Shown piece after piece: positions 1-7,836 of a stretch of 64,000 bases of DNA; positions within the stretch are counted from its first letter, which is position 1, and each line of letters opens with the position of its first letter. Source of the stretch: Salinicola salarius (GTDB taxonomy: Bacteria; Pseudomonadota; Gammaproteobacteria; Pseudomonadales; Halomonadaceae); NCBI RefSeq assembly GCF_002179555.1, contig NZ_NHOU01000001.1, positions 124,001 through 188,000 on the forward strand, written 5' to 3'. The notes under the pieces are model-generated. The model ran no database searches and had not been told where the DNA came from. It saw only the letters and a list, made by a program, of their open reading frames with translations. The translations under genes and the position numbers were made by a program.

Positions 1-60
1 ACGACGCACGAAGGCGAGTTGGCTACCGTCACCCTGGCCAGTGACGACGATGTGGTGTGA
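1..60 (+). CDS. 3' end of an unidentified gene (partial)
   Basis: The first 60 bases read in frame 1 without a stop and end in TGA at 58-60, giving a C-terminal tail THEGELATVTLASDDDVV. It runs off the left edge. The tail is acidic and too short to assign to a family. Its reality rests only on an open frame with plausible codon use and on the next gene starting about 145 bp later. Confidence 0.35.
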   Translation, partial: TTHEGELATVTLASDDDVV

Positions 61-91
61 GCGGCCTCGATAGAGATACTGTAAAGACCTG

Positions 92-117
92 ATAGTTAAT
101 TGCTATGCGATCTATTA
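92..117 (+). promoter_or_regulatory. possible OxyR-type box upstream of the peroxiredoxin
   Basis: ATAG (92-95), 7 bp, CTAT (103-106), 7 bp and a degenerate ATTA (114-117) follow the ATAG-N7-CTAT-N7-ATAG spacing known for OxyR sites. The fourth quarter is not recognisable. The site is about 100 bp ahead of a thiol peroxidase gene in an AT-rich stretch unlike its surroundings. OxyR control is inferred from spacing and gene function only. Confidence 0.35.
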
Positions 118-205
118 CGGCAATTAAATTGGAGTATGGGCGATTAGCCATTAGTCTAGTCGTTCCAGATTCGTAACCCACGACAACCCACTTCAGGAGA
201 AGCTC

Positions 206-808
206 ATGAGCGTACTCGTAGGACGCCAAGCCCCGGATTTCGAAACGGCAGCCGTGATGCCTGACGGTTCCATCAAGGACGATTTCCGCCTGTCCGACAG
301 CAACGGCAAGCTGCGCGTGCTGTTCTTCTGGCCGCTGGACTTCACCTTCGTCTGCCCGTCCGAGATCATCGCCCACGACAACCGTCTGGCGAAGTTCAAG
401 GAACTCGGCGTCGAAGTGATCGGTGCTTCCATCGATTCGCAGTACACGCACCACGCATGGCGCAAGACGTCTCCGGACGCTGGCGGCATTGGTGAAGTCG
501 GCTTCCCGGTCGTGGCCGACGTCAAGCACGAGATCTGCCAGGCATACGGCATCGAGCACCCGGAAGCCGGTGTCGCACTGCGCGCCTCTTTCCTGATTGA
601 CGAAGATGGTGTCGTCCAGCATCAGACCGTCAACAACCTGCCGCTGGGCCGTAACGTCGACGAGATGCTGCGCATGGTCAAGGCGCTCAAGTATCACCAG
701 ACTCACGGCGAAGTCTGCCCGGCAGGCTGGGAAGAAGGCCAGGAAGGTATGAAGGACACCGCCGAAGGCGTGGCCAAGTACCTGGGCACTCACGCCGGCA
801 ACCTGTAA
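206..808 (+). CDS. typical 2-Cys peroxiredoxin (AhpC/Prx1 family)
   Basis: Reduces hydrogen peroxide, organic peroxides and possibly peroxynitrite in the cytoplasm. The 200-aa protein has the peroxidatic motif DFTFVCPSE with Cys50 and the resolving-cysteine motif GEVCPAGW with Cys171, so the enzyme forms an intersubunit disulfide. Length and the long C-terminal tail match typical 2-Cys peroxiredoxins. An AGGAG ribosome site lies 6 bp before the ATG. The next gene is trxB, which suggests that thioredoxin reductase/thioredoxin recycles it. A GC-rich hairpin follows the stop codon. The usual PLDFTFVCPTE signature reads PSE here, a common variant. ahpC and tsaA are both possible names, so no symbol is given. 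Confidence 0.93.
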   Translation: MSVLVGRQAPDFETAAVMPDGSIKDDFRLSDSNGKLRVLFFWPLDFTFVCPSEIIAHDNRLAKFKELGVEVIGASIDSQYTHHAWRKTSPDAGGIGEVGFPVVADVKHEICQAYGIEHPEAGVALRASFLIDEDGVVQHQTVNNLPLGRNVDEMLRMVKALKYHQTHGEVCPAGWEEGQEGMKDTAEGVAKYLGTHAGNL

Positions 809-823
809 GCGGCGTGATCATCG

Positions 824-847
824 AAGGCGGCCCGTCGGGCCGCCTTT
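824..847 (+). terminator. intrinsic terminator after the peroxiredoxin gene
   Basis: A perfect 10-bp stem (824-833 with 837-846, AAGGCGGCCC/GGGCCGCCTT), a 3-nt loop and a short T run lie 15 bp after the stop codon. The T tract is weak but the stem is very stable. Confidence 0.75.
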
Positions 848-879
848 GTCGTTTCTGGTATCATTTCGCCGATTGCAGT

Positions 880-937
880 GTCCTGTGGCATGACCCGGCT
901 GCGGGCGTGACTCGATAGCGGAGTCATGCCACAGGAC
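880..937 (+). promoter_or_regulatory. 15-bp perfect inverted repeat upstream of trxB
   Basis: GTCCTGTGGCATGAC (880-894) is repeated as its exact reverse complement at 923-937, with 28 bp between. Inside, TGACTC (908-913) can pair with GAGTCA (921-926), whose bases overlap the right arm, so the two hairpins exclude each other. There is no T run, so it is not a simple terminator. It lies 50 bp before the trxB start. It could be an RNA switch, an operator or a relic of a small palindromic element. Confidence 0.5.
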
Positions 938-975
938 GTTGAGTATCGATATACGCCAACCAAATCGTTGATTGA

Positions 976-1938
<963 letters not shown>

Positions 1939-2024
1939 GCCGGGCTGCGCTCGGAGTTTGAAGAGCGGCAGTGCGTGCCTGAGAGAGATAGGCTGAAAGA
2001 AAGGTCAAAATCTTCGAACGAAAC

Positions 2025-2060
2025 ATGCCAGCGACGGACGATATCGTCGCTGGCATTTTT
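2025..2060 (+). terminator. strong intrinsic terminator after trxB
   Basis: ATGCCAGCGAC (2025-2035) pairs perfectly with GTCGCTGGCAT (2046-2056), with a 10-nt loop and five T residues at 2056-2060. It ends about 30 bp before the heptamer array that follows slyX, which is convergent. Confidence 0.9.
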
Positions 2061-2090
2061 GCGTTTAGGAGCTGCTGCATCCTGATTTTC

Positions 2091-2160
2091 GTGGCTCGTG
2101 GCTCGTGGCTCGTGGCTCGTGGCTCGTGGCTCGTGGCTCGTGGCTCGTGGCTCGTGGCTT
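2091..2160. repeat. heptanucleotide tandem array, unit GTGGCTC, 9 full copies plus 6 bases
   Basis: Nine identical units GTGGCTC run from 2091 to 2153, followed by GTGGCT. The minus-strand stop codon of slyX starts at the very next base. On the slyX coding strand the array reads GAGCCAC and begins immediately after TAA. The other flank is TTTTC. It belongs with the arrays at 54154, 59636, 54040, 58976 and 50298. It has no coding role that I can support. Confidence 0.98.
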
Positions 2161-2438
2161 TAGTAATGGGGTGGCAGCTCGTCTTCAGGCCGTGGCACAT
2201 CTCCTCCCAGGTCGTCGATTGCCTGGCGCTGTTCGCTGAGTCGTTCACGCATCAACTGATTGAGACGGGTGAGCTTTTCCAGCTCGCTTGCCTGCTCTCT
2301 GACCAACCTGTCGAGTGTCTCCAGCCAATCGTCCTGGAACGCCACACGGCTCTCCAGGGCATCGAGCCGGGCTTCCAGGGACGTGCGCGAGGGCGGCTCT
2401 ACCGTGTTAGACTTCCGAGGCTGTGTGTCATCTTTCAT
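2160..2438 (-). CDS. slyX: SlyX family protein
   Basis: Small protein of unknown biochemical role, recognised by the SlyX pattern: a coiled-coil core (about residues 20-75) with ARLDALESRVAFQDD, then LNQLMRERL, and the characteristic C-terminal PPHY. At 92 aa it is longer than the usual 70-75 because of an N-terminal tail of about 18 residues rich in K, P, S and T. A start at 2438 is supported by AAAGGTG just upstream; no later Met precedes the coiled coil. The gene converges on trxB. Its stop codon directly abuts a heptamer array. No function beyond the family name can be inferred. Confidence 0.85.
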   Translation of the reverse strand: MKDDTQPRKSNTVEPPSRTSLEARLDALESRVAFQDDWLETLDRLVREQASELEKLTRLNQLMRERLSEQRQAIDDLGGDVPRPEDELPPHY

Positions 2439-2499
2439 TCACGGCACCTTTAGTGACAATAGGTTGGTTAATAAAAGTAAGTTAATGATATCAGGTAAG

Positions 2500-2536
2500 A
2501 AAACCGCCCCTGCCCGAATTCAAGAGCAGGGCGTTT
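2500..2536. promoter_or_regulatory. imperfect hairpin upstream of the cold-shock-domain gene
   Basis: AAAACCGCCCCTGC (2500-2513) and GCAGGGCGTTTT (2525-2536) pair with two bulged C residues. Each strand ends in a run of T, so the structure could terminate in either direction. It lies about 35 bp before the start at 2570 and about 60 bp from the slyX start, so it may be part of a 5' untranslated region. Confidence 0.35.
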
Positions 2537-2569
2537 TCCTTGTTCCGACGTCTAGAGATATGAGAATCC

Positions 2570-3052
2570 ATGAATAGCAAGGTAATTCTGCGTTGTACGC
2601 TGATCAGTCTACTCCTCTCGATACCCTCGCCATTACTGATTGGTCTCTTGATCACGCTGATCAGTAGCGTATTGGCCACCGACCTGACCTGGTTCTTGAA
2701 CGTGGAAGGCGTCTCGGCCATGTACGCTGCCACGGTGATCGCCGTCTTCATCGTGCTGTGGCTGGGCACCCTGGCCATGGCGCTGTTGGCGCCGGCGACC
2801 CCGAAGACGGCCACCGCCGCCATGCTCGCCGATGTCGAAAACGACGATCGCGAGCTGGGCGAGGTCAAATGGTTCAACGTCAATAAAGGCTACGGTTTCA
2901 TTACCCGAGCCGATGGCGAAGATGTCTTCGTGCATTTTCGCGCGATTCGCGGCAAGGGGCATCGAACCTTGGCCGAGGGTCAGAAAGTGCGTTATCACGT
3001 GATCGAGAATGATCGTGGGCTGCAGGCGGATGACGTGACCGTCATCACCTGA
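2570..3052 (+). CDS. membrane protein with a C-terminal cold-shock domain
   Basis: 160 aa. Residues about 8-36 and 50-73 are two hydrophobic segments; after a short acidic linker, residues 97-160 form a cold-shock domain with GEVKWFNVNKGYGFI, the RNP1-like KGYGFI (106-111) and RNP2-like VFVHF (119-123). CspA-type domains bind single-stranded RNA or DNA, so this is predicted to be an inner-membrane protein with a cytoplasmic nucleic-acid-binding head. It is not the better known CSD-DUF1294 arrangement, in which the CSD comes first. The ribosome site is weak. Monocistronic, with a terminator directly downstream. The domain call is firm; the role (perhaps RNA binding at the membrane) is inference. 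Confidence 0.85.
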   Translation: MNSKVILRCTLISLLLSIPSPLLIGLLITLISSVLATDLTWFLNVEGVSAMYAATVIAVFIVLWLGTLAMALLAPATPKTATAAMLADVENDDRELGEVKWFNVNKGYGFITRADGEDVFVHFRAIRGKGHRTLAEGQKVRYHVIENDRGLQADDVTVIT

Positions 3053-3071
3053 GCCGACAGCTGAACGATCG

Positions 3072-3108
3072 ATACCCCTCGGAGGCAACCCTCCGAGGGG
3101 TATTTTTT
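3072..3108. terminator. bidirectional intrinsic terminator
   Basis: ATACCCCTCGGAGG (3072-3085) and its perfect complement at 3090-3103, with a 4-nt loop and six T residues on the plus side. It sits between the cold-shock-domain gene and the converging CDF gene, serving the former and possibly both. Confidence 0.9.
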
Positions 3109-3118
3109 CGCCACTGAT

Positions 3119-4060
3119 TCAACTGGCGGCGTGGGATTCCGGCGGTATCTCGTCGACCCCGGCGCGGGCCTCGGCCTCGACGAACACGCGCTTGACGCTG
3201 TCGTGAGCCTGCTTGATCTCCCGGTCGAGCCTGGCGATGGTTCGCTCGATCTGCTCTGCGGTAGCGCCGCGAGCGAAGCGGACGCTGAGATTGACCAGAA
3301 TGAAATTGGGTCCCATGTGCATGGTCAGCACTTCATTGACGCCCTCGACGCCATCGGCGCTCCCCGCCAGCTGCCGGATGTTTTCGACTACATTCTGGTT
3401 GGCGCTTTCGCCGATCAGCAGGCTCTTGGTTTCCTTGGCCAGCCAGATCGCGGTGCCGCCCAGCAGCAGACCGATGATGACCGAAGCGATGCCATCGAAC
3501 AGCAGAATGCCGGTCCACTGCGACAGCGCCACGCCGGCCAGGGCTACCATCAGCCCCAGAAGCGCCGCCGAATCCTCGAAGATCACCACGAACATCGACG
3601 GATCCTTGCCGCGATGCACGGCCTCCACATAGCCCCATTTGCCCTTGGTCTTGCGAAACTCGTTGAGCGCGAAGGCCCAGGAGGCACCTTCGAACAGAAT
3701 GCCCAGGCCCAGCACGACATAGTTGACCAGCGGCGACTCGATCGGTTCGGGGTGCAGGATATGTATCACCCCTTCGTACAGGGAGACACCGGAGCCGATC
3801 GCAAAGATCAGCAGTGCGACCACGAAACTCCAGAAGTAGATTTCCTTGCCGTGGCCGAACGGGAACTGGGGGCTCGGAGGCCGTTTGGCGCGTTTCATGC
3901 CCAGCAGCAGCAGAATCTGGTTGCCGGTATCCACCACCGAATGGATGCCTTCGGATAGCATCGCCGAGCTGCCGGTGATGGTGGCCGCCACGAATTTGGT
4001 CACCGCGATGAGCAGGTTGCCGCCCATGGCGGCATAGATGACTGCTTTGGATTCCGCCAT
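3119..4060 (-). CDS. cation diffusion facilitator family transporter
   Basis: Inner-membrane metal(II)/H+ antiporter of the CDF superfamily. The 313-aa protein has about six hydrophobic segments in the first 215 residues and a soluble C-terminal domain. Putative metal ligands are in TM2 (Glu37, His40, Asp44 in SEGIHSVVDT) and TM5 (EDSAALLGL with a following DGIAS). The usual DxxxD/HxxxD pairs of Zn/Fe exporters are replaced by E-x2-H-x3-D and ED pairs, as in the SLC30A9-like subgroup, so the transported metal cannot be predicted. The ATG at 4060 is the only sensible start. It stands alone between a terminator and the dapE cluster. Confidence 0.88.
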   Translation of the reverse strand: MAESKAVIYAAMGGNLLIAVTKFVAATITGSSAMLSEGIHSVVDTGNQILLLLGMKRAKRPPSPQFPFGHGKEIYFWSFVVALLIFAIGSGVSLYEGVIHILHPEPIESPLVNYVVLGLGILFEGASWAFALNEFRKTKGKWGYVEAVHRGKDPSMFVVIFEDSAALLGLMVALAGVALSQWTGILLFDGIASVIIGLLLGGTAIWLAKETKSLLIGESANQNVVENIRQLAGSADGVEGVNEVLTMHMGPNFILVNLSVRFARGATAEQIERTIARLDREIKQAHDSVKRVFVEAEARAGVDEIPPESHAAS

Positions 4061-4109
4061 TCGATTGACTTCCTGTCAGATGGGCCGCGTTTCGGCGGCC
4101 AGGGCGTAA

Positions 4110-4502
4110 TTAACGGCCCGAGTCCGGCCACTCCATGATGTTCTCGCTGCCATCCGGCAGGACTTGCCAGAAGCGATCAGGATCGTCGCCGGGTTGCCAG
4201 CCGCCGAGAGAACAGCGTGCCTCGCAGCCCAGTTCGCGAGCGGCGTCACGCGCGCAGTCGGCATCCCTGGGCCAAGGAGTGGCATCGCAGTCGAACCACA
4301 GGCTGGCGTAGCCGTCAGCGGCTCGCTCGACGAGCATGATGCCGATTCCGCCTTCGGCACCCGATGCTCTGCCACGCCAGATTCCCTTGCCGGCGCGGCC
4401 CAGTGTCATCTCCTCATCGCCCAGGGCGCCCCTGAGCCATCGGGTGATGGCGTCGACATCAGCGACGGCGAGATAGATTTCGATGTCAGGAAAACGCTCC
4501 AT
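4110..4502 (-). CDS. small VOC/glyoxalase-like protein of unknown function
   Basis: 130 aa. The beginning ([23 protein letters not shown]) and the alternating strand/helix pattern resemble one module of the vicinal oxygen chelate fold, but I cannot point to a full set of metal ligands. AGAGGA lies 5 bp before the ATG. Its first 17 bases overlap the end of dapE, so it is almost certainly translated from the dapE message. Many Trp, Cys and Asp residues sit in the second half. A role in lysine synthesis is not implied by position alone. Confidence 0.65.
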   Translation of the reverse strand: MERFPDIEIYLAVADVDAITRWLRGALGDEEMTLGRAGKGIWRGRASGAEGGIGIMLVERAADGYASLWFDCDATPWPRDADCARDAARELGCEARCSLGGWQPGDDPDRFWQVLPDGSENIMEWPDSGR

Positions 4503-5667
4503 GGGTTCCTCTGGTGAACAGCCGCTCGAGTGTCGCTTCGTAGATGCGGCTCAGGGTATCGAGGTCGTCGGCACGGATGCGTTCGTTGACCTGGTGGATA
4601 GTGGCATTGACGGGGCCCAGCTCGATCACCTGTGTGCCCAGTGTAGCAATGAAGCGACCGTCCGACGTGCCGCCCGAAGTCGAGAGCGTCGGCCGGTGTC
4701 CGGTGACGCTCTCGCAGGCGTGCTGCGTCGCCTCGAGCAGCTCGCCGGCTGCGGTCAGGAACGGTTCGCCGTTGAGCGTCCAGTCGATCTGGTAGTCGAG
4801 TCCGTGAGCGGAGAGCTTCCGCTCGACCCGTTCGCGTAGCTGAAGATGCGTCACTTCGCTGGAATAGCGGAAGTTGAACGTCACTTCCAGTTCGCCGGGA
4901 ACGACATTGGTGGCGCCGGTTCCCGCATGCAGGTTGGAGATCTGGAAGCTGGTCGCCGGGAAGAAATCGTTACCGGCATCCCAGGACTCGTTCACCAGCT
5001 CGGACAGGGCCGGCAGCGCCTGATGGATCGGGTTGCGGGCCAGGTGCGGATAGGCCACATGACCCTGAATGCCGCGCACGCGAAGCACGCCGCCTAGCGA
5101 GCCGCGGCGCCCGTTCTTGATCACGTCGCCGAGATGGCTGGTGGAGGAGGGCTCGCCGACAATGCAGTAGTCCAGCGCTTCATTGCGCTCGCGCAGCCGT
5201 TCGACGACCGCGCGAGTGCCGTGGACCGCTGGCCCCTCTTCGTCGGCGGTGATCAGGAAACCGATCCTGCCGTGGTGATCCGGATACGCGGCGACGAAGC
5301 GCTCGACTGCCGTTACCATCGACGCCAGGCTGCCCTTCATGTCGGCGGCCCCCCGGCCGCAGAGAAAGCCCGTCTCATCGATCAGCGGCTCGAAGGGCGA
5401 ATGTTTCCATTCGCTCTCCGGGCCGCTGGGCACGACATCGGTATGGCCGGCAAAGGCCAGCATCGGCCCGTGCTGGCCCCGAGTGGCCCAGAAGTTGTCG
5501 ATGCCGCCGATCGACATGCGCTCGACCTGGAAACCGATCCGCTCCAGCCGCTCGATCATCAATGCCTGGCAACCATGGTCGTCCGGCGTCACCGAAGGCC
5601 GCCTGAGCAGTTCCAGGGCCAGGGCCAGCGTGTCGGAAGGCGCGGTCGTCTGTGACGCGTCAGGCAT
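4486..5667 (-). CDS. dapE: succinyl-diaminopimelate desuccinylase
   Basis: Hydrolyses N-succinyl-L,L-diaminopimelate to diaminopimelate and succinate in the lysine/peptidoglycan pathway; a two-zinc M20 peptidase-family enzyme. Visible motifs are the metal and catalytic blocks [22 protein letters not shown] and [13 protein letters not shown], and the late [10 protein letters not shown]. The start at 5667 (MPDASQTT) gives 393 aa, close to the usual 375-380, and has GGAG 7 bp upstream; a longer frame back to 5760 lacks support. It follows dapD by 35 bp, so the two succinylase-branch enzymes are probably co-transcribed. Confidence 0.95.
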   Translation of the reverse strand: MPDASQTTAPSDTLALALELLRRPSVTPDDHGCQALMIERLERIGFQVERMSIGGIDNFWATRGQHGPMLAFAGHTDVVPSGPESEWKHSPFEPLIDETGFLCGRGAADMKGSLASMVTAVERFVAAYPDHHGRIGFLITADEEGPAVHGTRAVVERLRERNEALDYCIVGEPSSTSHLGDVIKNGRRGSLGGVLRVRGIQGHVAYPHLARNPIHQALPALSELVNESWDAGNDFFPATSFQISNLHAGTGATNVVPGELEVTFNFRYSSEVTHLQLRERVERKLSAHGLDYQIDWTLNGEPFLTAAGELLEATQHACESVTGHRPTLSTSGGTSDGRFIATLGTQVIELGPVNATIHQVNERIRADDLDTLSRIYEATLERLFTRGTHGAFS

Positions 5668-5702
5668 GCAGTTCTCCAGGGCAGGCGGCCGGTCGGTCCG
5701 GA

Positions 5703-6728
5703 TCAATTGTGAGCGTGCAGGGATTCGTTGAGCGCCACGGCACTCTTGTTGGTGCGGCACTCCAGTCGCCCGGTCACCGAGTGGCGAATGAACAGAAGAT
5801 CGTCCTGGCCTGCGAGTTCGCGGGCGGCGACGGTCTTGACGGCCTCGCCCTTGTCGTCGAGCACGGTCACCTTGGAGCCGGCGGTGACATAGAGGCCCGC
5901 TTCGACGGTGCAGCGATCGCCGAGGGGAATGCCGAGGCCGGCGTTGGCGCCGATCAGGCAGTTCTCGCCGATCTTGATCACCACGTTGCCGCCGCCCGAG
6001 AGCGTGCCCATGGTCGAGCAGCCGGCGCCCAGATCCGAGCCCTTGCCGACGAAGACGCCGGCGGAGATTCGGCCTTCTACCATGCCCGGACCTTCGGTGC
6101 CGGCATTGAAGTTGCAGAAGCCTTCGTGCATGACCGTGGTGCCTTCGCCCAGGTGGGCGCCGAGACGCACGCGGGCGGTGTCGCCGATCCGGATACCCTT
6201 GGGCACGACGTAATCGGTCATCTTGGGGAACTTGTCGACGCAGTCCACGGAGAGCGCACGTCCCGCGAGACGGGCCTTGAGACGACGTGCCGGCAGCTCT
6301 TCGACATCGATGGCGCCTTCGTTGGTCCAGGCGATGTTCTTGAGCAGGCCGAACATGCCGTCGAGCTTGGTGCCGTGTGGCTTGATCAGGCGATGGGAGA
6401 GCAAGTGCAGCTTGAGATAGACCTCCGGCACGCTGGTCGGCGCATGATCCTCGCTCAGAAAGACCGCGACCAGCGGACGCTGCGCGTCGGCGAAGGTCTC
6501 GGCGATATCGGCCTGATCGGTGGCGCCAGCGTCGCGCAGGGCCTTGGCAAGGGGGGCTGCGTATTCCGGCAGGAAGCTGACGACTTCCTCGACCTCGTCA
6601 GCACCCAGCGCCTGGCGTGCAGCGGCGACGAGCCTGGCGTCGGGCTGGTGCAACGGAGCCGGGTAGTAGACTTCGAGCCAGTCGCCCTGACTGTTCTGGG
6701 TGCCGATTCCTAGCGCGAAGCTCAGCAT
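5703..6728 (-). CDS. dapD: 2,3,4,5-tetrahydropyridine-2,6-dicarboxylate N-succinyltransferase
   Basis: Transfers succinyl from succinyl-CoA to tetrahydrodipicolinate, the step that feeds the succinylase branch completed by DapE. The 341-aa protein has an alpha/beta N-terminal domain, then hexapeptide repeats from about residue 170 ([20 protein letters not shown] to [18 protein letters not shown]) forming a left-handed beta helix. It is the longer type found in Pseudomonas and relatives rather than the 274-aa E. coli form. The gene lies upstream of dapE on the same strand and 70 bp downstream of the ArsC-like gene. Confidence 0.95.
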   Translation of the reverse strand: MLSFALGIGTQNSQGDWLEVYYPAPLHQPDARLVAAARQALGADEVEEVVSFLPEYAAPLAKALRDAGATDQADIAETFADAQRPLVAVFLSEDHAPTSVPEVYLKLHLLSHRLIKPHGTKLDGMFGLLKNIAWTNEGAIDVEELPARRLKARLAGRALSVDCVDKFPKMTDYVVPKGIRIGDTARVRLGAHLGEGTTVMHEGFCNFNAGTEGPGMVEGRISAGVFVGKGSDLGAGCSTMGTLSGGGNVVIKIGENCLIGANAGLGIPLGDRCTVEAGLYVTAGSKVTVLDDKGEAVKTVAARELAGQDDLLFIRHSVTGRLECRTNKSAVALNESLHAHN

Positions 6729-6798
6729 CGCAGGTTCCTCATGATGGTTGTCGAAAGGTGTCGTCGAGATGATCGTGGATCAGGCGCGCCGGGCCCAT

Positions 6799-7161
6799 TC
6801 AGGAAGCCAGCGCTGCATAGCGGACAGGGTCGAAACCGACGATCAGCGTGTCGTCGCTTTCGGGCTTCGTCCTTTGCAGTACCGGGCGCTTGATCAATGT
6901 CGGATGGGCGAGCATCAGCTCCCGCGCCCGCTCGGCATCCAGCGGCTGCTTGTCCGCGGCATCGAGCTGGCGCCAGGTCGTGCTCCGGGTGTTGAGCAGC
7001 GTTTTCCAGTCGGCCAGGCTCAGGAAGGCATCCAGTTGCCGTGGCTCGAGGCCGTCCTCGCGCAGATCGTGGTAGCGATAGGCGATGTCCTGTTCCTCGA
7101 GCAGGCGCCGGGCCTTGCGGCAGGTATCGCAGGTCTTGATGCCGTAAACGGTGATGGTCAT
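6799..7161 (-). CDS. ArsC/Spx-family thioredoxin-fold protein (YffB-like)
   Basis: 120 aa with a thioredoxin-like fold. The first strand leads into the CDTC pair (Cys11, Cys14), followed by a helix KARRLLEEQ; later LIKRPVL matches the arsenate-reductase/Spx signature. The YffB group next to dap genes has not been shown to reduce arsenate and may use glutathione in another reaction. The gene precedes dapD on the same strand, an arrangement also seen in Pseudomonas. The start at 7161 follows the only upstream Met and matches the family length of 115-120 aa. Confidence 0.85.
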   Translation of the reverse strand: MTITVYGIKTCDTCRKARRLLEEQDIAYRYHDLREDGLEPRQLDAFLSLADWKTLLNTRSTTWRQLDAADKQPLDAERARELMLAHPTLIKRPVLQRTKPESDDTLIVGFDPVRYAALAS

Positions 7162-7314
7162 GCAGCGGGCCGTCGAGCGTCTCTGAAGAAGCGGACGATT
7201 ATAGGCGTCCGTGCACGGCGGCTCAAACCGCGCCGGTTTGCCGCGGGGTCCAGATCGGGAAAACTTGGCTGGCTCGGCCCGGGCGGTGAGATAATCGGAA
7301 CCGTCAGGTCGCGC

Positions 7315-7346
7315 TTGACCTGTGAGTTACACCTCGGTGCTAATGT
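7315..7346 (+). promoter_or_regulatory. candidate MerR/CueR-type long-spacer promoter
   Basis: TTGACC (7315-7320) and TAATGT (7341-7346) are 20 bp apart, with ACC at the left and GGT at the right of the spacer, as in metal-responsive MerR-family promoters. The inner dyad is poor (about 5 of 9 positions). CAGGTC/GACCTG (7305-7322) forms another short inverted repeat over the -35. The gene behind it is a DUF305 protein, a family linked to copper. A weak but coherent call. Confidence 0.3.
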
Positions 7347-7373
7347 CGCATTTTTCCTGGGGAGAGATAACGA

Positions 7374-7781
7374 ATGATGACTTCAAAGCGCTGGATGGCC
7401 GGTATCGTGGCGGCTGGCTCGCTGGTTTTCGCCGTTGGGGGTTTTGCCCAGTCCGGTGGCGGTAGTGGGGACCACCAGGTCCACTCCGGCTCGGATATCC
7501 ATGCCGACCTCAGCGAGGCCGGCAATGCCTATCGCGAGGCGGCGGCGATCATGCAGCATGACATGGAGCAGGCGAATACCGGCGACCCCGATGTCGACTT
7601 TGCCACCGGCATGCTGGCGCATCACAAGGGGGCGGTCGCGATGGCCCAGGTCGAGCTGGAGTATGGCAATGACCCGGAGATGCGGGCACTGGCTCAAAAG
7701 ATCATCGAGGCCCAGCAGGCAGAAATAGAACAGATGCAGGCGTGGCTGAAAGCCAACGCCGATCCTGCACCGGTCGACTGA
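7374..7781 (+). CDS. exported DUF305 protein
   Basis: 135 aa. A signal peptide is visible at residues 1-25 (KR, hydrophobic core, VGGFAQ), so the protein is periplasmic or anchored. Residues about 50-128 carry the DUF305 pattern with MQHDME and MLAHHKGAVAMAQ (His62, His83, His84 and several Met), which could bind a metal. Family members such as CopM bind copper in the periplasm, so metal handling is a reasonable but unproven role. GGGGAGAG lies ahead of two tandem ATG codons; the first is used here. It is transcribed away from the dap cluster and converges on glnD. Confidence 0.85.
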   Translation: MMTSKRWMAGIVAAGSLVFAVGGFAQSGGGSGDHQVHSGSDIHADLSEAGNAYREAAAIMQHDMEQANTGDPDVDFATGMLAHHKGAVAMAQVELEYGNDPEMRALAQKIIEAQQAEIEQMQAWLKANADPAPVD

Positions 7782-7836
7782 GGGTGTTGGTGGCTGCCCC
7801 GTGAGCCATGCCTCGGGGCTTCATACGCCTGGCACT

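Noticed and set aside
2025-2453. 142-codon frame with SWLVARG repeats opposite slyX
   Set aside because: It starts in the trxB terminator and reads through the GTGGCTC array and antisense slyX; no ribosome site.
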